Notes: generated by a model from the sequence alone, not told the origin. DNA of 5,970 nt from Oscillospiraceae bacterium (GCA_020025615.1 JAHHRT010000084.1:1-5970); one strand, 5' to 3'; shown: positions 1 through 5,699, counted from the stretch's first letter. Numbers and translations: made by a program.

Positions 1-7
1 TTTTTTA

Positions 8-85
8 TGGGGTGGATAATGGGACTCGAACCCACGATCTTCAGAGCCACAATCTGACGCCTTAGCCAACTAGGCCACACCCACC
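8..85 (-). tRNA. tRNA-His (anticodon GTG)
   Basis: Read on the minus strand this folds as a full cloverleaf. The anticodon stem TCAGA/TCTGA encloses the loop TTGTGGC, giving anticodon GTG, which decodes CAC and CAU. The D stem is GCCT/AGGC and the T arm carries GGTTCGAGTCC. The acceptor has the histidine-specific extra 5' G (G-1) facing C73, the identity element for histidyl-tRNA synthetase. A CCA end is encoded at 8-10. It is the last of three co-oriented tRNAs, 16 nt after tRNA-Arg. The minus strand runs into an A-rich stretch at the window edge, so no terminator is visible and the cluster may continue beyond it. Confidence 0.97.
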
Positions 86-101
86 ATATGAAATTGCTGA
101 A

Positions 102-178
102 TGGTACGCCAGAAGGGACTCGAACCCCCGACCTACTGCTTAGAAGGCAGTTGCTCTATCCAGCTGAGCTACTGGCGC
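102..178 (-). tRNA. tRNA-Arg (anticodon TCT)
   Basis: This is a minus-strand cloverleaf. The acceptor GCGCCAG pairs with CTGGCGT (G1-U72 wobble), the D arm is of the AGCTCAGCTGG type, and the T loop is TTCGAGT. The anticodon stem ACTGC/GCAGT encloses CTTCTAA, giving anticodon TCT, which reads AGA and by wobble AGG. The discriminator is A and CCA is encoded at 102-104. Position 37 is A. As a tRNA reading A-starting codons it is expected to carry t6A37, the type of base acted on by MtaB, which is encoded in this same window. It lies 7 nt downstream of tRNA-Gly and shares its promoter. Confidence 0.97.
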
Positions 179-185
179 ATTTCAA

Positions 186-259
186 TGGAGCGGGTGACGG
201 GAATCGGACCCGCGTATCCAGCTTGGAAGGCTGGTGTTCTACCATTGAACTACACCCGC
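186..259 (-). tRNA. tRNA-Gly (anticodon TCC)
   Basis: This is a minus-strand cloverleaf of 74 nt. The acceptor GCGGGTG pairs with CACCCGC, the discriminator is U, and CCA is encoded at 186-188. The anticodon stem CCAGC/GCTGG encloses CTTCCAA, giving anticodon TCC, which reads GGA and by wobble GGG. It is the first tRNA of the three-gene cluster, with its 5' end about 35 nt downstream of the -10 element at 295-300. Confidence 0.97.
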
Positions 260-294
260 GAATCCCCGTGTACCTTTATCGATTCAGCTAGACA

Positions 295-323
295 AGTTTA
301 ACATGGGAAATCGATTCTGTCAA
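295..323 (-). promoter_or_regulatory. Sigma-A promoter of the tRNA cluster
   Basis: On the minus strand a perfect -35 TTGACA (318-323) is followed by a 17-nt spacer and the -10 TAAACT (295-300). Initiation is predicted near 288, about 30 nt before mature tRNA-Gly. The -35 box sits only 8 nt past the stop codon of the upstream HAD gene, with no terminator between them. The cluster can therefore be made both from this promoter and by read-through from the lspA operon. Confidence 0.85.
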
Positions 324-331
324 GGGGATTT

Positions 332-1168
332 TTAGATTATTTTTGGAATCTCGTTAAAAATGACATCTGCGACGGCACCGTCGCCGCATTTACACACATT
401 GTGGTAGCGCTCTGCCACCACGGCATCTGCGGGGCAGAAGGCAAAATCCGCACCGTCCAGCATGGAAATGTCGTTTTCACCGTCGCCTACGCACACCAGG
501 ATCTTTCTGCCCAGCTGGGCTTTCAGCTCCTGGGCAGAGCGGTTTTTGGACACGCCCTTGGCGTGCACATCGATGATTCGGGCGGCGGAGCGGAAGACTT
601 CCATCCGATCTCCGTAGGCTTCCCGGAGCTGATTCTCCACTTCGGTGATTCGCTGGGTCTCCTGGGGGGTTCCTTCGAACATATCGGAAATCCGATTGCT
701 GCGGATCTCTCCGTAGAGGGCGAATTTCAGGAAGGGGCCCAGGTCATCCCCGGGGTGGGCCATAGCCCGGGCGCACAGGGAGTTGTCGCAGAGAGCGTCC
801 CACTTGGGATTTTCCTGGAAGCGGTAGTGAGCGTCCAGTCCCTGAACCTCTACGGTCATATCGGGAAACCACTCCATGCACTCCCGAACCACCGTCCACA
901 GATCTGCCTGAATCTCGTGGTAGAAGGGCATGGTCTGGGTGGCCTGGTCATAGGCGGCAGAGCCGTTATAGAGCAGCAGGGGGGCATTGACCGGGACAAC
1001 ATCCTTGAAGATCTTGGTCATAGGCATACTTCTGCCGGTATTCACGGTAAAGGCCCCGCCGTGGTCCATAAAGTACCGAATGGCGTCCAGGTTCCGCTGG
1101 GGAATGGAGGAATCCGGCCCGGTGAGGGTGCGGTCATAATCAACAGTCAGTAAAACATCGGAAAACAT
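332..1168 (-). CDS. Cof-type HAD-superfamily phosphatase (type IIB cap)
   Basis: A 278-residue cytosolic HAD hydrolase of the Cof/YbiV type, a family that removes phosphate from sugar phosphates, nucleotides or cofactors; the substrate cannot be read from sequence. All four catalytic motifs are visible. Motif I is DYDRT, with nucleophile D10 and acid/base D12. Motif II is NTGRS around T44. Motif III is the lysine of KGVSK (K208). Motif IV is GDGEND with D229 and D233. The long insert from about residue 80 to 190 between motifs II and III is the C2/IIB cap. Motif I is slightly unusual in having Arg where most relatives have Gly. The length is normal for the family. The gene starts with ATG 6 nt after the stop of the pseudouridine synthase gene and has a weak ribosome site (GGATGA), so it is probably translated from the lspA operon message. 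It is the last protein gene before the tRNA cluster. Confidence 0.9.
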   Translation of the reverse strand: MFSDVLLTVDYDRTLTGPDSSIPQRNLDAIRYFMDHGGAFTVNTGRSMPMTKIFKDVVPVNAPLLLYNGSAAYDQATQTMPFYHEIQADLWTVVRECMEWFPDMTVEVQGLDAHYRFQENPKWDALCDNSLCARAMAHPGDDLGPFLKFALYGEIRSNRISDMFEGTPQETQRITEVENQLREAYGDRMEVFRSAARIIDVHAKGVSKNRSAQELKAQLGRKILVCVGDGENDISMLDGADFAFCPADAVVAERYHNVCKCGDGAVADVIFNEIPKII

Positions 1169-1174
1169 TGCAAT

Positions 1175-2080
1175 TCATCCCATTTTCTCTAATTTAGCGA
1201 TCACATCCTGGAAGTACTGGGGCAGGGGCGCGAAGACCATTACAGGCCGTCCGTCTCTGGGATGGCGGAAGCACAGGGCCCCGGCATGGAGGCACTGGGT
1301 ATCCTGGCCCAGCTCCGGCTTCTTGTGACCGTACACCATATCTCCCAGAATGGGGTGGCCGATGTGGGCCATATGGACACGGATTTGGTGGGTGCGCCCG
1401 GTCTCCAGATGACAGCGGATGTGGGTATAGCCCCGGTAACGGGCCACTACCTCCCAGTGGGTGATGGCTTCTTTGGAGTTGCGTTCGGTGACGCACATCT
1501 TCTTGCGGTCTGAGGGGTGCCGCCCGATGGGGGCGTTGACCGTGCCGCTGTCCTCCCGGAAGGAGCCGCAGACAATGGCCTCGTAGGTGCGGGCCATGGT
1601 ATGGTCCTTGAGCTGAGAGGCCAGAACCGCATGGGCCAGGTCGTTTTTCGCCACCGCCAGCAGGCCGGAGGTGTCCTTATCAATGCGGTGGACAATGCCG
1701 GGACGCAGTTCCCCGTTGACCTTGGACAGGTGGTCTCCCAGGGCGTAGAGCAGGCCGCTTACCAGGGTGTCGTCCTGGTGGCCTGCGGCGGGGTGAACCA
1801 CCAGGCCCTTGGGCTTATTGATGACCAGCACATCGTCATCCTCATAGACAATGTCCAGGGGCATTTCCACGGGCTGGATTTCCGTAGGCTCCGGCTCCGG
1901 GATGGTGAACTCCACCCGGTCCCCGGGGGAGAGCTTGTCGTTTTTCTTTCCCACGGCGCCGTTTCGGCGGACGTTTCCCTCCTCAATGAGCTTCTGGGCG
2001 GCGGACCGGCTGAGGTCCGGCACGCTCCGGGCGAGAAAGGCGTCCAGGCGCTCCTGGGGAATATCAGCGAACAGGGTCAT
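1175..2080 (-). CDS. RluA/RluD-family pseudouridine synthase
   Basis: A 301-residue enzyme that isomerises uridine to pseudouridine in RNA. An S4-type RNA-binding domain occupies about residues 8-60 (RLDAFLAR, then SRSAAQKLIEEGNV). The catalytic domain follows, with VINKPKGLVVHP (about 86-97), the signature HRIDKDTSGLL with catalytic Asp134, the ARTYEA strand, and the C-terminal RTHQIRVHMAHIGHPILGD motif. S4 plus RluD-like catalytic domain and full length fit the RluD/YlyB subgroup. E. coli RluD modifies helix 69 of 23S rRNA, but the target here is inferred only. Its ATG overlaps the lspA stop (ATGA), and a GGAAGGAAG ribosome site sits 8 nt upstream inside lspA, so translation is coupled. The lspA-RluD order is conserved in many Firmicutes; the Bacillus equivalent is ylyB. 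The HAD gene follows after 6 nt. Confidence 0.94.
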   Translation of the reverse strand: MTLFADIPQERLDAFLARSVPDLSRSAAQKLIEEGNVRRNGAVGKKNDKLSPGDRVEFTIPEPEPTEIQPVEMPLDIVYEDDDVLVINKPKGLVVHPAAGHQDDTLVSGLLYALGDHLSKVNGELRPGIVHRIDKDTSGLLAVAKNDLAHAVLASQLKDHTMARTYEAIVCGSFREDSGTVNAPIGRHPSDRKKMCVTERNSKEAITHWEVVARYRGYTHIRCHLETGRTHQIRVHMAHIGHPILGDMVYGHKKPELGQDTQCLHAGALCFRHPRDGRPVMVFAPLPQYFQDVIAKLEKMG

Positions 2081-2553
2081 TTTTTATCTTCCTTCCAAAA
2101 TCCCTTATTGAAAAAGGCCAGGTGGACAATGAGGAGAATGCAGCCGCAGGTGATGAAGCAGTCTGCCACGTTGAAAACAGGAAACCGCATGAACTGGGTC
2201 TCGATCATATCTACCACATATCCCAGGCGGAGACGGTCGATCATGTTGCCCAGGCCGCCGCCGTAGATGGCGGCAATGCACCAGCGCTCCGTGGTGGTGA
2301 AGCCCATGGGCTTTTTGAAATATTCATAGAAGATAGCCAGGGTAAATCCCAGGAAAATCAGGGCAAACAGCCACTGCATCCCTTCAAACGAGGAGAAGGC
2401 GGCTCCGGTGTTCTGCAAGTAGGTAAAGCCCAGAAAACCGGGCAGGAAGGCCTGCTCCCCATGGAGGGGAATGTTGGCAACGGTTAGAAATTTGGTGAAC
2501 TGATCCAGGGCGGCAACGCCGAAAGCGAACAGGGACATATATAAAAACTGCAA
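2077..2553 (-). CDS. lspA: Lipoprotein signal peptidase (signal peptidase II)
   Basis: A 158-residue integral membrane aspartyl protease that cleaves the signal peptide from diacylglyceryl-modified prolipoproteins. It shows four hydrophobic segments and the family motifs: LDQFTK with D17 in the first helix, QNTGAAFS around N48, GGLGNMIDRLRLGYVVD, and FNVAD. The catalytic pair is D115 (VVD) and D131 (NVAD). A positively charged tail (KGFWKEDKK) ends the protein. The start is taken as TTG at 2553, because AGGAGG lies exactly 8 nt upstream (2562-2567). The first in-frame ATG, five codons later, would be 23 nt from that site. It is the first gene of the operon and is led by the promoter at 2584-2612. 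The stop overlaps the next gene's start by 4 nt. Confidence 0.97.
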   Translation of the reverse strand: MQFLYMSLFAFGVAALDQFTKFLTVANIPLHGEQAFLPGFLGFTYLQNTGAAFSSFEGMQWLFALIFLGFTLAIFYEYFKKPMGFTTTERWCIAAIYGGGLGNMIDRLRLGYVVDMIETQFMRFPVFNVADCFITCGCILLIVHLAFFNKGFWKEDKK

Positions 2554-2561
2554 GGTGAATC

Positions 2562-2567
2562 CCTCCT
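2562..2567 (-). promoter_or_regulatory. Ribosome binding site that fixes the TTG start of lspA
   Basis: A perfect AGGAGG on the minus strand stands 8 nt before TTG at 2553, the ideal distance. The nearest ATG (2536-2538) is too far away to use it. This is the main reason for choosing the non-ATG start. Confidence 0.85.
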
Positions 2568-2583
2568 AACTAAAATTGATTCC

Positions 2584-2612
2584 ATGATACCATGGAGAAA
2601 AAAGAAAGTCAA
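2584..2612 (-). promoter_or_regulatory. Sigma-A promoter of the lspA operon
   Basis: On the minus strand, -35 TTGACT (2607-2612, five of six consensus bases) is followed by a 17-nt T-rich spacer and -10 TATCAT (2584-2589). The predicted start near 2577 leaves a short leader of about 24 nt that contains the AGGAGG. The -10 sits inside the inverted repeat CCATG-ATAC-CATGG (2582-2595), a possible but unproven operator. The promoter lies directly after the terminator of the HPr-like gene, so the two are separate units. Confidence 0.8.
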
Positions 2613-2621
2613 ACCGGGCAT

Positions 2622-2640
2622 AAAAAAACCCGCCCCGGGT
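2622..2640 (-). terminator. Intrinsic terminator after the HPr-like gene
   Basis: On the minus strand the GC-rich hairpin ACCCG-GGG-CGGGT is followed directly by a run of T (2622-2627 on the plus strand read as A). The stem is only 5 bp but all GC apart from one AT pair. An alternative stem just upstream, CCTGGG-AATA-CCCGGG, could extend or compete with it. It lies about 30 nt after the stop of the gene at 2671. Confidence 0.7.
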
Positions 2641-2670
2641 ATTCCCAGGACGGTGCCACTAGAGCCAGAT

Positions 2671-2904
2671 TTAGAAATACCGCTCGTATGCAGTCTGCCG
2701 GAACGCTTCAAACTGTTCCTCGGTGCAATCAAACCAAGCGGTGATGGGATAGTCAAAGTTCAGAGAAAAGATTTCCATGAAGCTTTTACCGTTCACCTTG
2801 TGGTGCTCATTCCCTAATGTGATAGGATAAGGCTGCTGAGTAGCCAGTTCAACAAAATGCTGAACATCCTGAACAGAACCAAATTCTATAATAAATTCCT
2901 TCAT
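2671..2904 (-). CDS. Small HPr-like protein lacking the phosphorylatable histidine
   Basis: A 77-residue soluble protein resembling the HPr fold. The best match is the second half: VNGKSFMEIFSL (residues 37-48) corresponds to the HPr segment VNAKSIMGVMSL, followed by a PITAWFDCTEEQFEAF region like the HPr strand 4 and last helix. The catalytic HPr motif GLHARPA is missing; the equivalent stretch reads GSVQDVQ. It therefore cannot pass phosphate from enzyme I, whereas S41 matches the regulatory Ser46 of HPr. Bacillus Crh has the same pattern, so a regulatory role is possible but unproven. The start is ATG at 2904 with AGGGGG (2908-2913) just upstream, and the longer reading from 2961 has no such site. 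It is a single-gene unit ending at the terminator 2622-2640 and divergent from mtaB. No clear promoter was found for it. Confidence 0.8.
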   Translation of the reverse strand: MKEFIIEFGSVQDVQHFVELATQQPYPITLGNEHHKVNGKSFMEIFSLNFDYPITAWFDCTEEQFEAFRQTAYERYF

Positions 2905-2921
2905 AATCCCCCTGCATAAAC

Positions 2922-2950
2922 TGTACAAAAAGTATTTTTTCATGTATAAT
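2922..2950 (+). promoter_or_regulatory. Probable promoter of mtaB
   Basis: On the plus strand a perfect -10 TATAAT (2945-2950) is preceded, across 17 nt, by TGTACA (2922-2927), which matches four of six -35 bases. Initiation near 2957 would give an AT-rich leader of about 115 nt before the ATG at 3073. The site lies in the 5' region of the divergent HPr-like gene, so the two units may influence each other. Confidence 0.6.
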
Positions 2951-2983
2951 GGGGAGGACAATCCGCGATCGACTCCAACTAAT

Positions 2984-3003
2984 TGATATTATATCAGTTT
3001 TTT
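2984..3003 (+). repeat. Short palindrome followed by six T in the mtaB leader
   Basis: TGATAT-T-ATATCA (2984-2996) is a perfect inverted repeat, followed after one G by TTTTTT (2998-3003). It could be a weak terminator-like hairpin or a binding site for a dimeric regulator. Its all-AT-rich stem and single-base centre make efficient RNA folding doubtful. Confidence 0.4.
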
Positions 3004-3072
3004 GGGGAATTTCAAGATGTCGGTTTGGATGATTTATATATATTAAAAATAGTATTCTTGGTGGATTTGACA

Positions 3073-4362
3073 ATGAAATTTGCATTTTATACCTTAGGTT
3101 GCAAGACAAACCAATATGAGACCCAGGCCATGGAGCGGCTGCTCCAGGAGAAGGGCCACGAAATCGGTCAGTTCGGAGAGGTCTGCGACTGTTATGTAAT
3201 CAATACCTGTTCTGTCACGGCTGTGGCAGATAAGAAGAATCGGGCGGTGATCCGCCGCTGCCGCCGGGACAATCCCAATGCGGTGATTGGTGTCTGCGGC
3301 TGCTACACCCAGCACGACCCGGAGACGGTTCGGAAGCTGGGGGTGGATGTGCTGGGCGGCAGCGGTCACCGGGTGGAGTTTTTGGAAAATCTGCTGGCAG
3401 CTGCCGGAGATCGGCAGCCCCGGGAGAGCGTGGACAATGCCCTGCGCCGCCGGGAGTTTGAGGTTCTTCCCGCCGGCGGACTGGAGGAGCGGACCCGGGC
3501 CATGCTGAAGGTTCAGGACGGCTGTGTGAACTTCTGCACCTACTGCATCATTCCTTACACCCGGGGGCCGGTGCGCTCCGAGCCTCTGGATCAGGCGGTG
3601 GAGCAGGCCAGGGAACTGGCCCAGCGGGGCTATCGGGAGATCGTGGTCACCGGCATTGAGATTGCCAGCTGGGGCGTGGACCTGCCGGGAAAGCCGGAGC
3701 CCACGGTGCTCATTGAGGCCATCTGCCAGGCGGTGCCGGAGCTGCGGGTGCGGCTGGGAAGCCTGGAGCCTCGGATCGTCACCGAGGACTTCTGCCGCCG
3801 CCTGAGCGTGTACGGAAATCTCTGTCCCCAGTTCCACCTTTCCATGCAGTCCGGCTGTGACAGCGTGCTGGAACGGATGCACAGAAAGTATGATACTGCC
3901 AGATATTACGAGAGTGTCGCCCTTCTGCGGAAATACTTCCCCAATTGTGCCGTGACCACGGACATGATCGTGGCCTTCCCCGGGGAGACGGAGGAGGAGT
4001 TCCGGCAGAGCCTGGAATTTATCCGCAAGTGTGCCTTTGCGGATATGCACGTTTTCCCCTATTCCCGCCGTCCGGGCACCCCGGCAGACAAGATGCCGGG
4101 CCAGCACGGCAACGAGGTGAAGGAAAGCAGAAGCCGCACCGCCATTGGCGTGGCGGAGGAGATGAGCAAGGCCTATCGGGAGAGCCTGGTGGGGACTGTT
4201 CAGGAGGTGCTGTTCGAGGAAGCCGCCGGAGCCTTCTATACCGGGCACTGCCCCAACTATGTAAAGGCCTATGCACCGGGAGCGGACCTGCACAATGAGG
4301 TGCGGAGGGTTCGGGTCCTGGGCCTGTACGAAGATGGAATCCTGGGGGAAATTCTCCCCTGA
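3073..4362 (+). CDS. mtaB: tRNA (N6-threonylcarbamoyladenosine(37)-C2)-methylthiotransferase MtaB
   Basis: A 429-residue radical-SAM enzyme that converts t6A37 to ms2t6A37 in tRNAs reading A-starting codons, which strengthens codon pairing. Domain order is as in MiaB-like proteins. The N-terminal UPF0004 domain supplies the auxiliary cluster cysteines C10 (TLGCKTNQYE), C46 (NTCSVT) and C77 (GCYTQ). The radical-SAM core has CVNFCTYC with C151, C155 and C158. The C-terminal TRAM RNA-binding domain covers about residues 365-429. The TLGCK-NxYE opening marks the MtaB/YqeV branch rather than MiaB or RimO. ATG 3073 was chosen because GGTGGA (3060-3065) sits 7 nt upstream and the conserved domain begins there. 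The in-frame extension to TTG 2983 is AT-rich and not family-like. It is transcribed alone, divergent from the HPr-like gene. Confidence 0.95.
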   Translation: MKFAFYTLGCKTNQYETQAMERLLQEKGHEIGQFGEVCDCYVINTCSVTAVADKKNRAVIRRCRRDNPNAVIGVCGCYTQHDPETVRKLGVDVLGGSGHRVEFLENLLAAAGDRQPRESVDNALRRREFEVLPAGGLEERTRAMLKVQDGCVNFCTYCIIPYTRGPVRSEPLDQAVEQARELAQRGYREIVVTGIEIASWGVDLPGKPEPTVLIEAICQAVPELRVRLGSLEPRIVTEDFCRRLSVYGNLCPQFHLSMQSGCDSVLERMHRKYDTARYYESVALLRKYFPNCAVTTDMIVAFPGETEEEFRQSLEFIRKCAFADMHVFPYSRRPGTPADKMPGQHGNEVKESRSRTAIGVAEEMSKAYRESLVGTVQEVLFEEAAGAFYTGHCPNYVKAYAPGADLHNEVRRVRVLGLYEDGILGEILP

Positions 4363-4379
4363 TTTGGGGATTTTCCCCA
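4345..4379 (+). terminator. Hairpin-forming end of mtaB, possible weak terminator
   Basis: Two hairpins can form around the stop codon: GGGGA-AATTC-TCCCC (4345-4359) and TGGGGA-TTT-TCCCCA (4365-4379). The middle blocks can also pair with each other instead. No T run follows the second hairpin, and the next promoter's -35 starts immediately at 4380, so intrinsic termination is uncertain. Confidence 0.35.
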
Positions 4380-4408
4380 TTGAAAATTCAGAGTTTCTCT
4401 GGTATAAT
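4380..4408 (+). promoter_or_regulatory. Sigma-A promoter of the THUMP methyltransferase gene
   Basis: TTGAAA (4380-4385, five of six), a 17-nt spacer and a perfect TATAAT (4403-4408) make this a strong promoter. Initiation is expected near 4415, giving a leader of about 100 nt before the ATG at 4516. The promoter begins 18 nt past the mtaB stop. Confidence 0.85.
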
Positions 4409-4430
4409 CCTTAACTTAGTGTGTAATCGT

Positions 4431-4491
4431 GTACTTGCAGGCCGGAGACCGGCGGCAGCGTTGCATTTCTCTGAGCAGTACTGAAAGCAAG
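4431..4491 (+). promoter_or_regulatory. Structured 5' leader of the THUMP methyltransferase gene
   Basis: The untranslated leader can fold into a compact three-way junction. P1 is CTTGC (4434-4438) with GCAAG (4487-4491). P2 is GCCGG-AGA-CCGGC (4441-4453). P3 is CAG-C-GTTGC (4456-4464) with GCAGT-A-CTG (4475-4483), including two G-U pairs and one mismatch. An alternative pairing, GTACT (4431-4435) with AGTAC (4477-4481), would break P1 and P3. It matches no riboswitch class I recognise. The folding was done by eye. Confidence 0.4.
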
Positions 4492-4515
4492 ATCATTCCG
4501 TAAATGGGAGGAATT

Positions 4516-5697
4516 ATGAATCATTTAGAATTTTCTGTCCCCTGCCTCTTTGGCTTAGAGGGACTGGCTGGCGACGAGCTGCGGCGGCTGAACATTGAGA
4601 ATGTCCGGGTGGAGAACGGCAGAGTGCTGTTTTCCGGCGACGAAGCAGCCCTGGCAAAGGCCAACATCTGTCTGCGCACCGGCGAGCGTGTGCTGATTGT
4701 TCTGGCAGATTTCAAGGCCACCACCTATGAAGAGCTGTTCCAGGGTGTCTACCACACCAATCTGGAAGACTATATCCCCAAGGAAGGCGTGTTCCCTGTG
4801 AAGGGCCACTGCCTCAGCAGCCAGCTCATGTCCGTGCCCGACTGCCAGGCCATCATTAAGAAGGCGGCCTCCAAGCGTCTGGGCGAAAAGTACGGCCTCA
4901 ACTGGCTTCCCGAGACCGGAGCCAAGTATCAGCTCCAGTTCTCCATTATGAACGACCGTGTCCAGCTGTATCTGGACACCTCCGGCCCCGGCCTCCACAA
5001 GCGGGGCTATCGGGCTTACGGCAACGACGCCCCCCTGCGGGAGACCCTGGCGGCGGCGATGGTTCAGCTGACCCACTATCGGGGCCGGGATTTCATCTGG
5101 GACCCCTTCTGCGGCTCCGGCACCATTCCCATTGAGGCTGCCATGATTGCCCGGAACAAGGCCCCCGGTATGTTCCGTCGGTTCTCCGGCGAGGCGTTCG
5201 CCTGGATTGACCCCAAGGTTTGGGGCGACGTGCGGGCAGAGGCCAGAGACCGGGAGTTCCGTGGAGAGTACCACATTCTGGGTTCCGACAACGACCCTAA
5301 GTGCATCTCTCTTGCCATGTCCAACGCCCGGAAGGCCGGTGTGGGTGACATCATCAAGTTCCAGGACGGCGACGCCACCAAGATGGATCTGCCTGCCCAG
5401 TCCGGTGTGATTATCTGCAATCCGCCCTACGGTCAGCGGATGATGGAGCAGAAGACTGCACAGCAGCTCTATGCGGCTCTGGGCCGTCATCTGCGCTATG
5501 CCGACGGCTGGAAGAAGTATATCATCACTTCTGAGCCTGAGTTTGAGCACTTCTTCGGCAAGCGTGCCGACAAGAAGCGCAAGCTCTACAACGGCATGAT
5601 TAAGTGCGATTACTATATGTACACCGGCAACGACCGGAAGAAGCCCCAGGGAAAGCCTGCGGGACAGGGAAAGCCCTACAATAAGCCCAACAAGTAA
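4516..5697 (+). CDS. THUMP-domain class I SAM-dependent RNA methyltransferase (YpsC/RlmL-like)
   Basis: A 393-residue cytosolic RNA methyltransferase. An N-terminal ferredoxin-like/THUMP region (about 1-155) binds structured RNA. A Rossmann methyltransferase domain follows with the SAM motif DPFCGSGTIPIEAA (196-209), the acidic GSDND (256-260) and the catalytic NPPYG (302-306), a motif of N2-guanine or N6-adenine methylation. E. coli RlmL, of the same family, makes m2G2445 in 23S rRNA; the same target here is inferred. The last 20 or so residues are a basic, Gly/Lys/Pro-rich tail likely to be disordered and to contact RNA. ATG 4516 is preferred because GGAGG (4507-4511) lies just upstream. 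The in-frame ATG at 4504 would overlap that site and lacks its own. The gene has its own promoter and ends at a strong terminator. Confidence 0.92.
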   Translation: MNHLEFSVPCLFGLEGLAGDELRRLNIENVRVENGRVLFSGDEAALAKANICLRTGERVLIVLADFKATTYEELFQGVYHTNLEDYIPKEGVFPVKGHCLSSQLMSVPDCQAIIKKAASKRLGEKYGLNWLPETGAKYQLQFSIMNDRVQLYLDTSGPGLHKRGYRAYGNDAPLRETLAAAMVQLTHYRGRDFIWDPFCGSGTIPIEAAMIARNKAPGMFRRFSGEAFAWIDPKVWGDVRAEARDREFRGEYHILGSDNDPKCISLAMSNARKAGVGDIIKFQDGDATKMDLPAQSGVIICNPPYGQRMMEQKTAQQLYAALGRHLRYADGWKKYIITSEPEFEHFFGKRADKKRKLYNGMIKCDYYMYTGNDRKKPQGKPAGQGKPYNKPNK

Positions 5698-5699
5698 TC

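Noticed and set aside
88..301. Two short plus-strand frames across the tRNA cluster
   Set aside because: They translate the complement of tRNA genes, a frequent false protein call.
401..1153. 250-residue plus-strand open frame opposite the HAD gene
   Set aside because: It is antisense to a gene with all HAD motifs, has no ribosome site or recognisable domain, and arises from GC-rich codon use.
2983..3072. 30-residue N-terminal extension of mtaB from TTG
   Set aside because: The extension is AT-rich, lacks a ribosome site and precedes the conserved MKFAFYTLGCK start, which has its own GGTGGA site.
3094..4380. 428-residue minus-strand open frame opposite mtaB
   Set aside because: It is a His/Gly/Leu-rich antisense shadow; the plus strand encodes an intact radical-SAM enzyme.
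4415..4515. RNase P RNA, which neighbours ypsC in some Firmicutes
   Set aside because: The interval is only about 100 nt, far too short, and shows no RNase P consensus.
4555..5550. 331-residue minus-strand open frame opposite the methyltransferase gene
   Set aside because: It is an antisense shadow with no motif, overlapping a well-supported gene.
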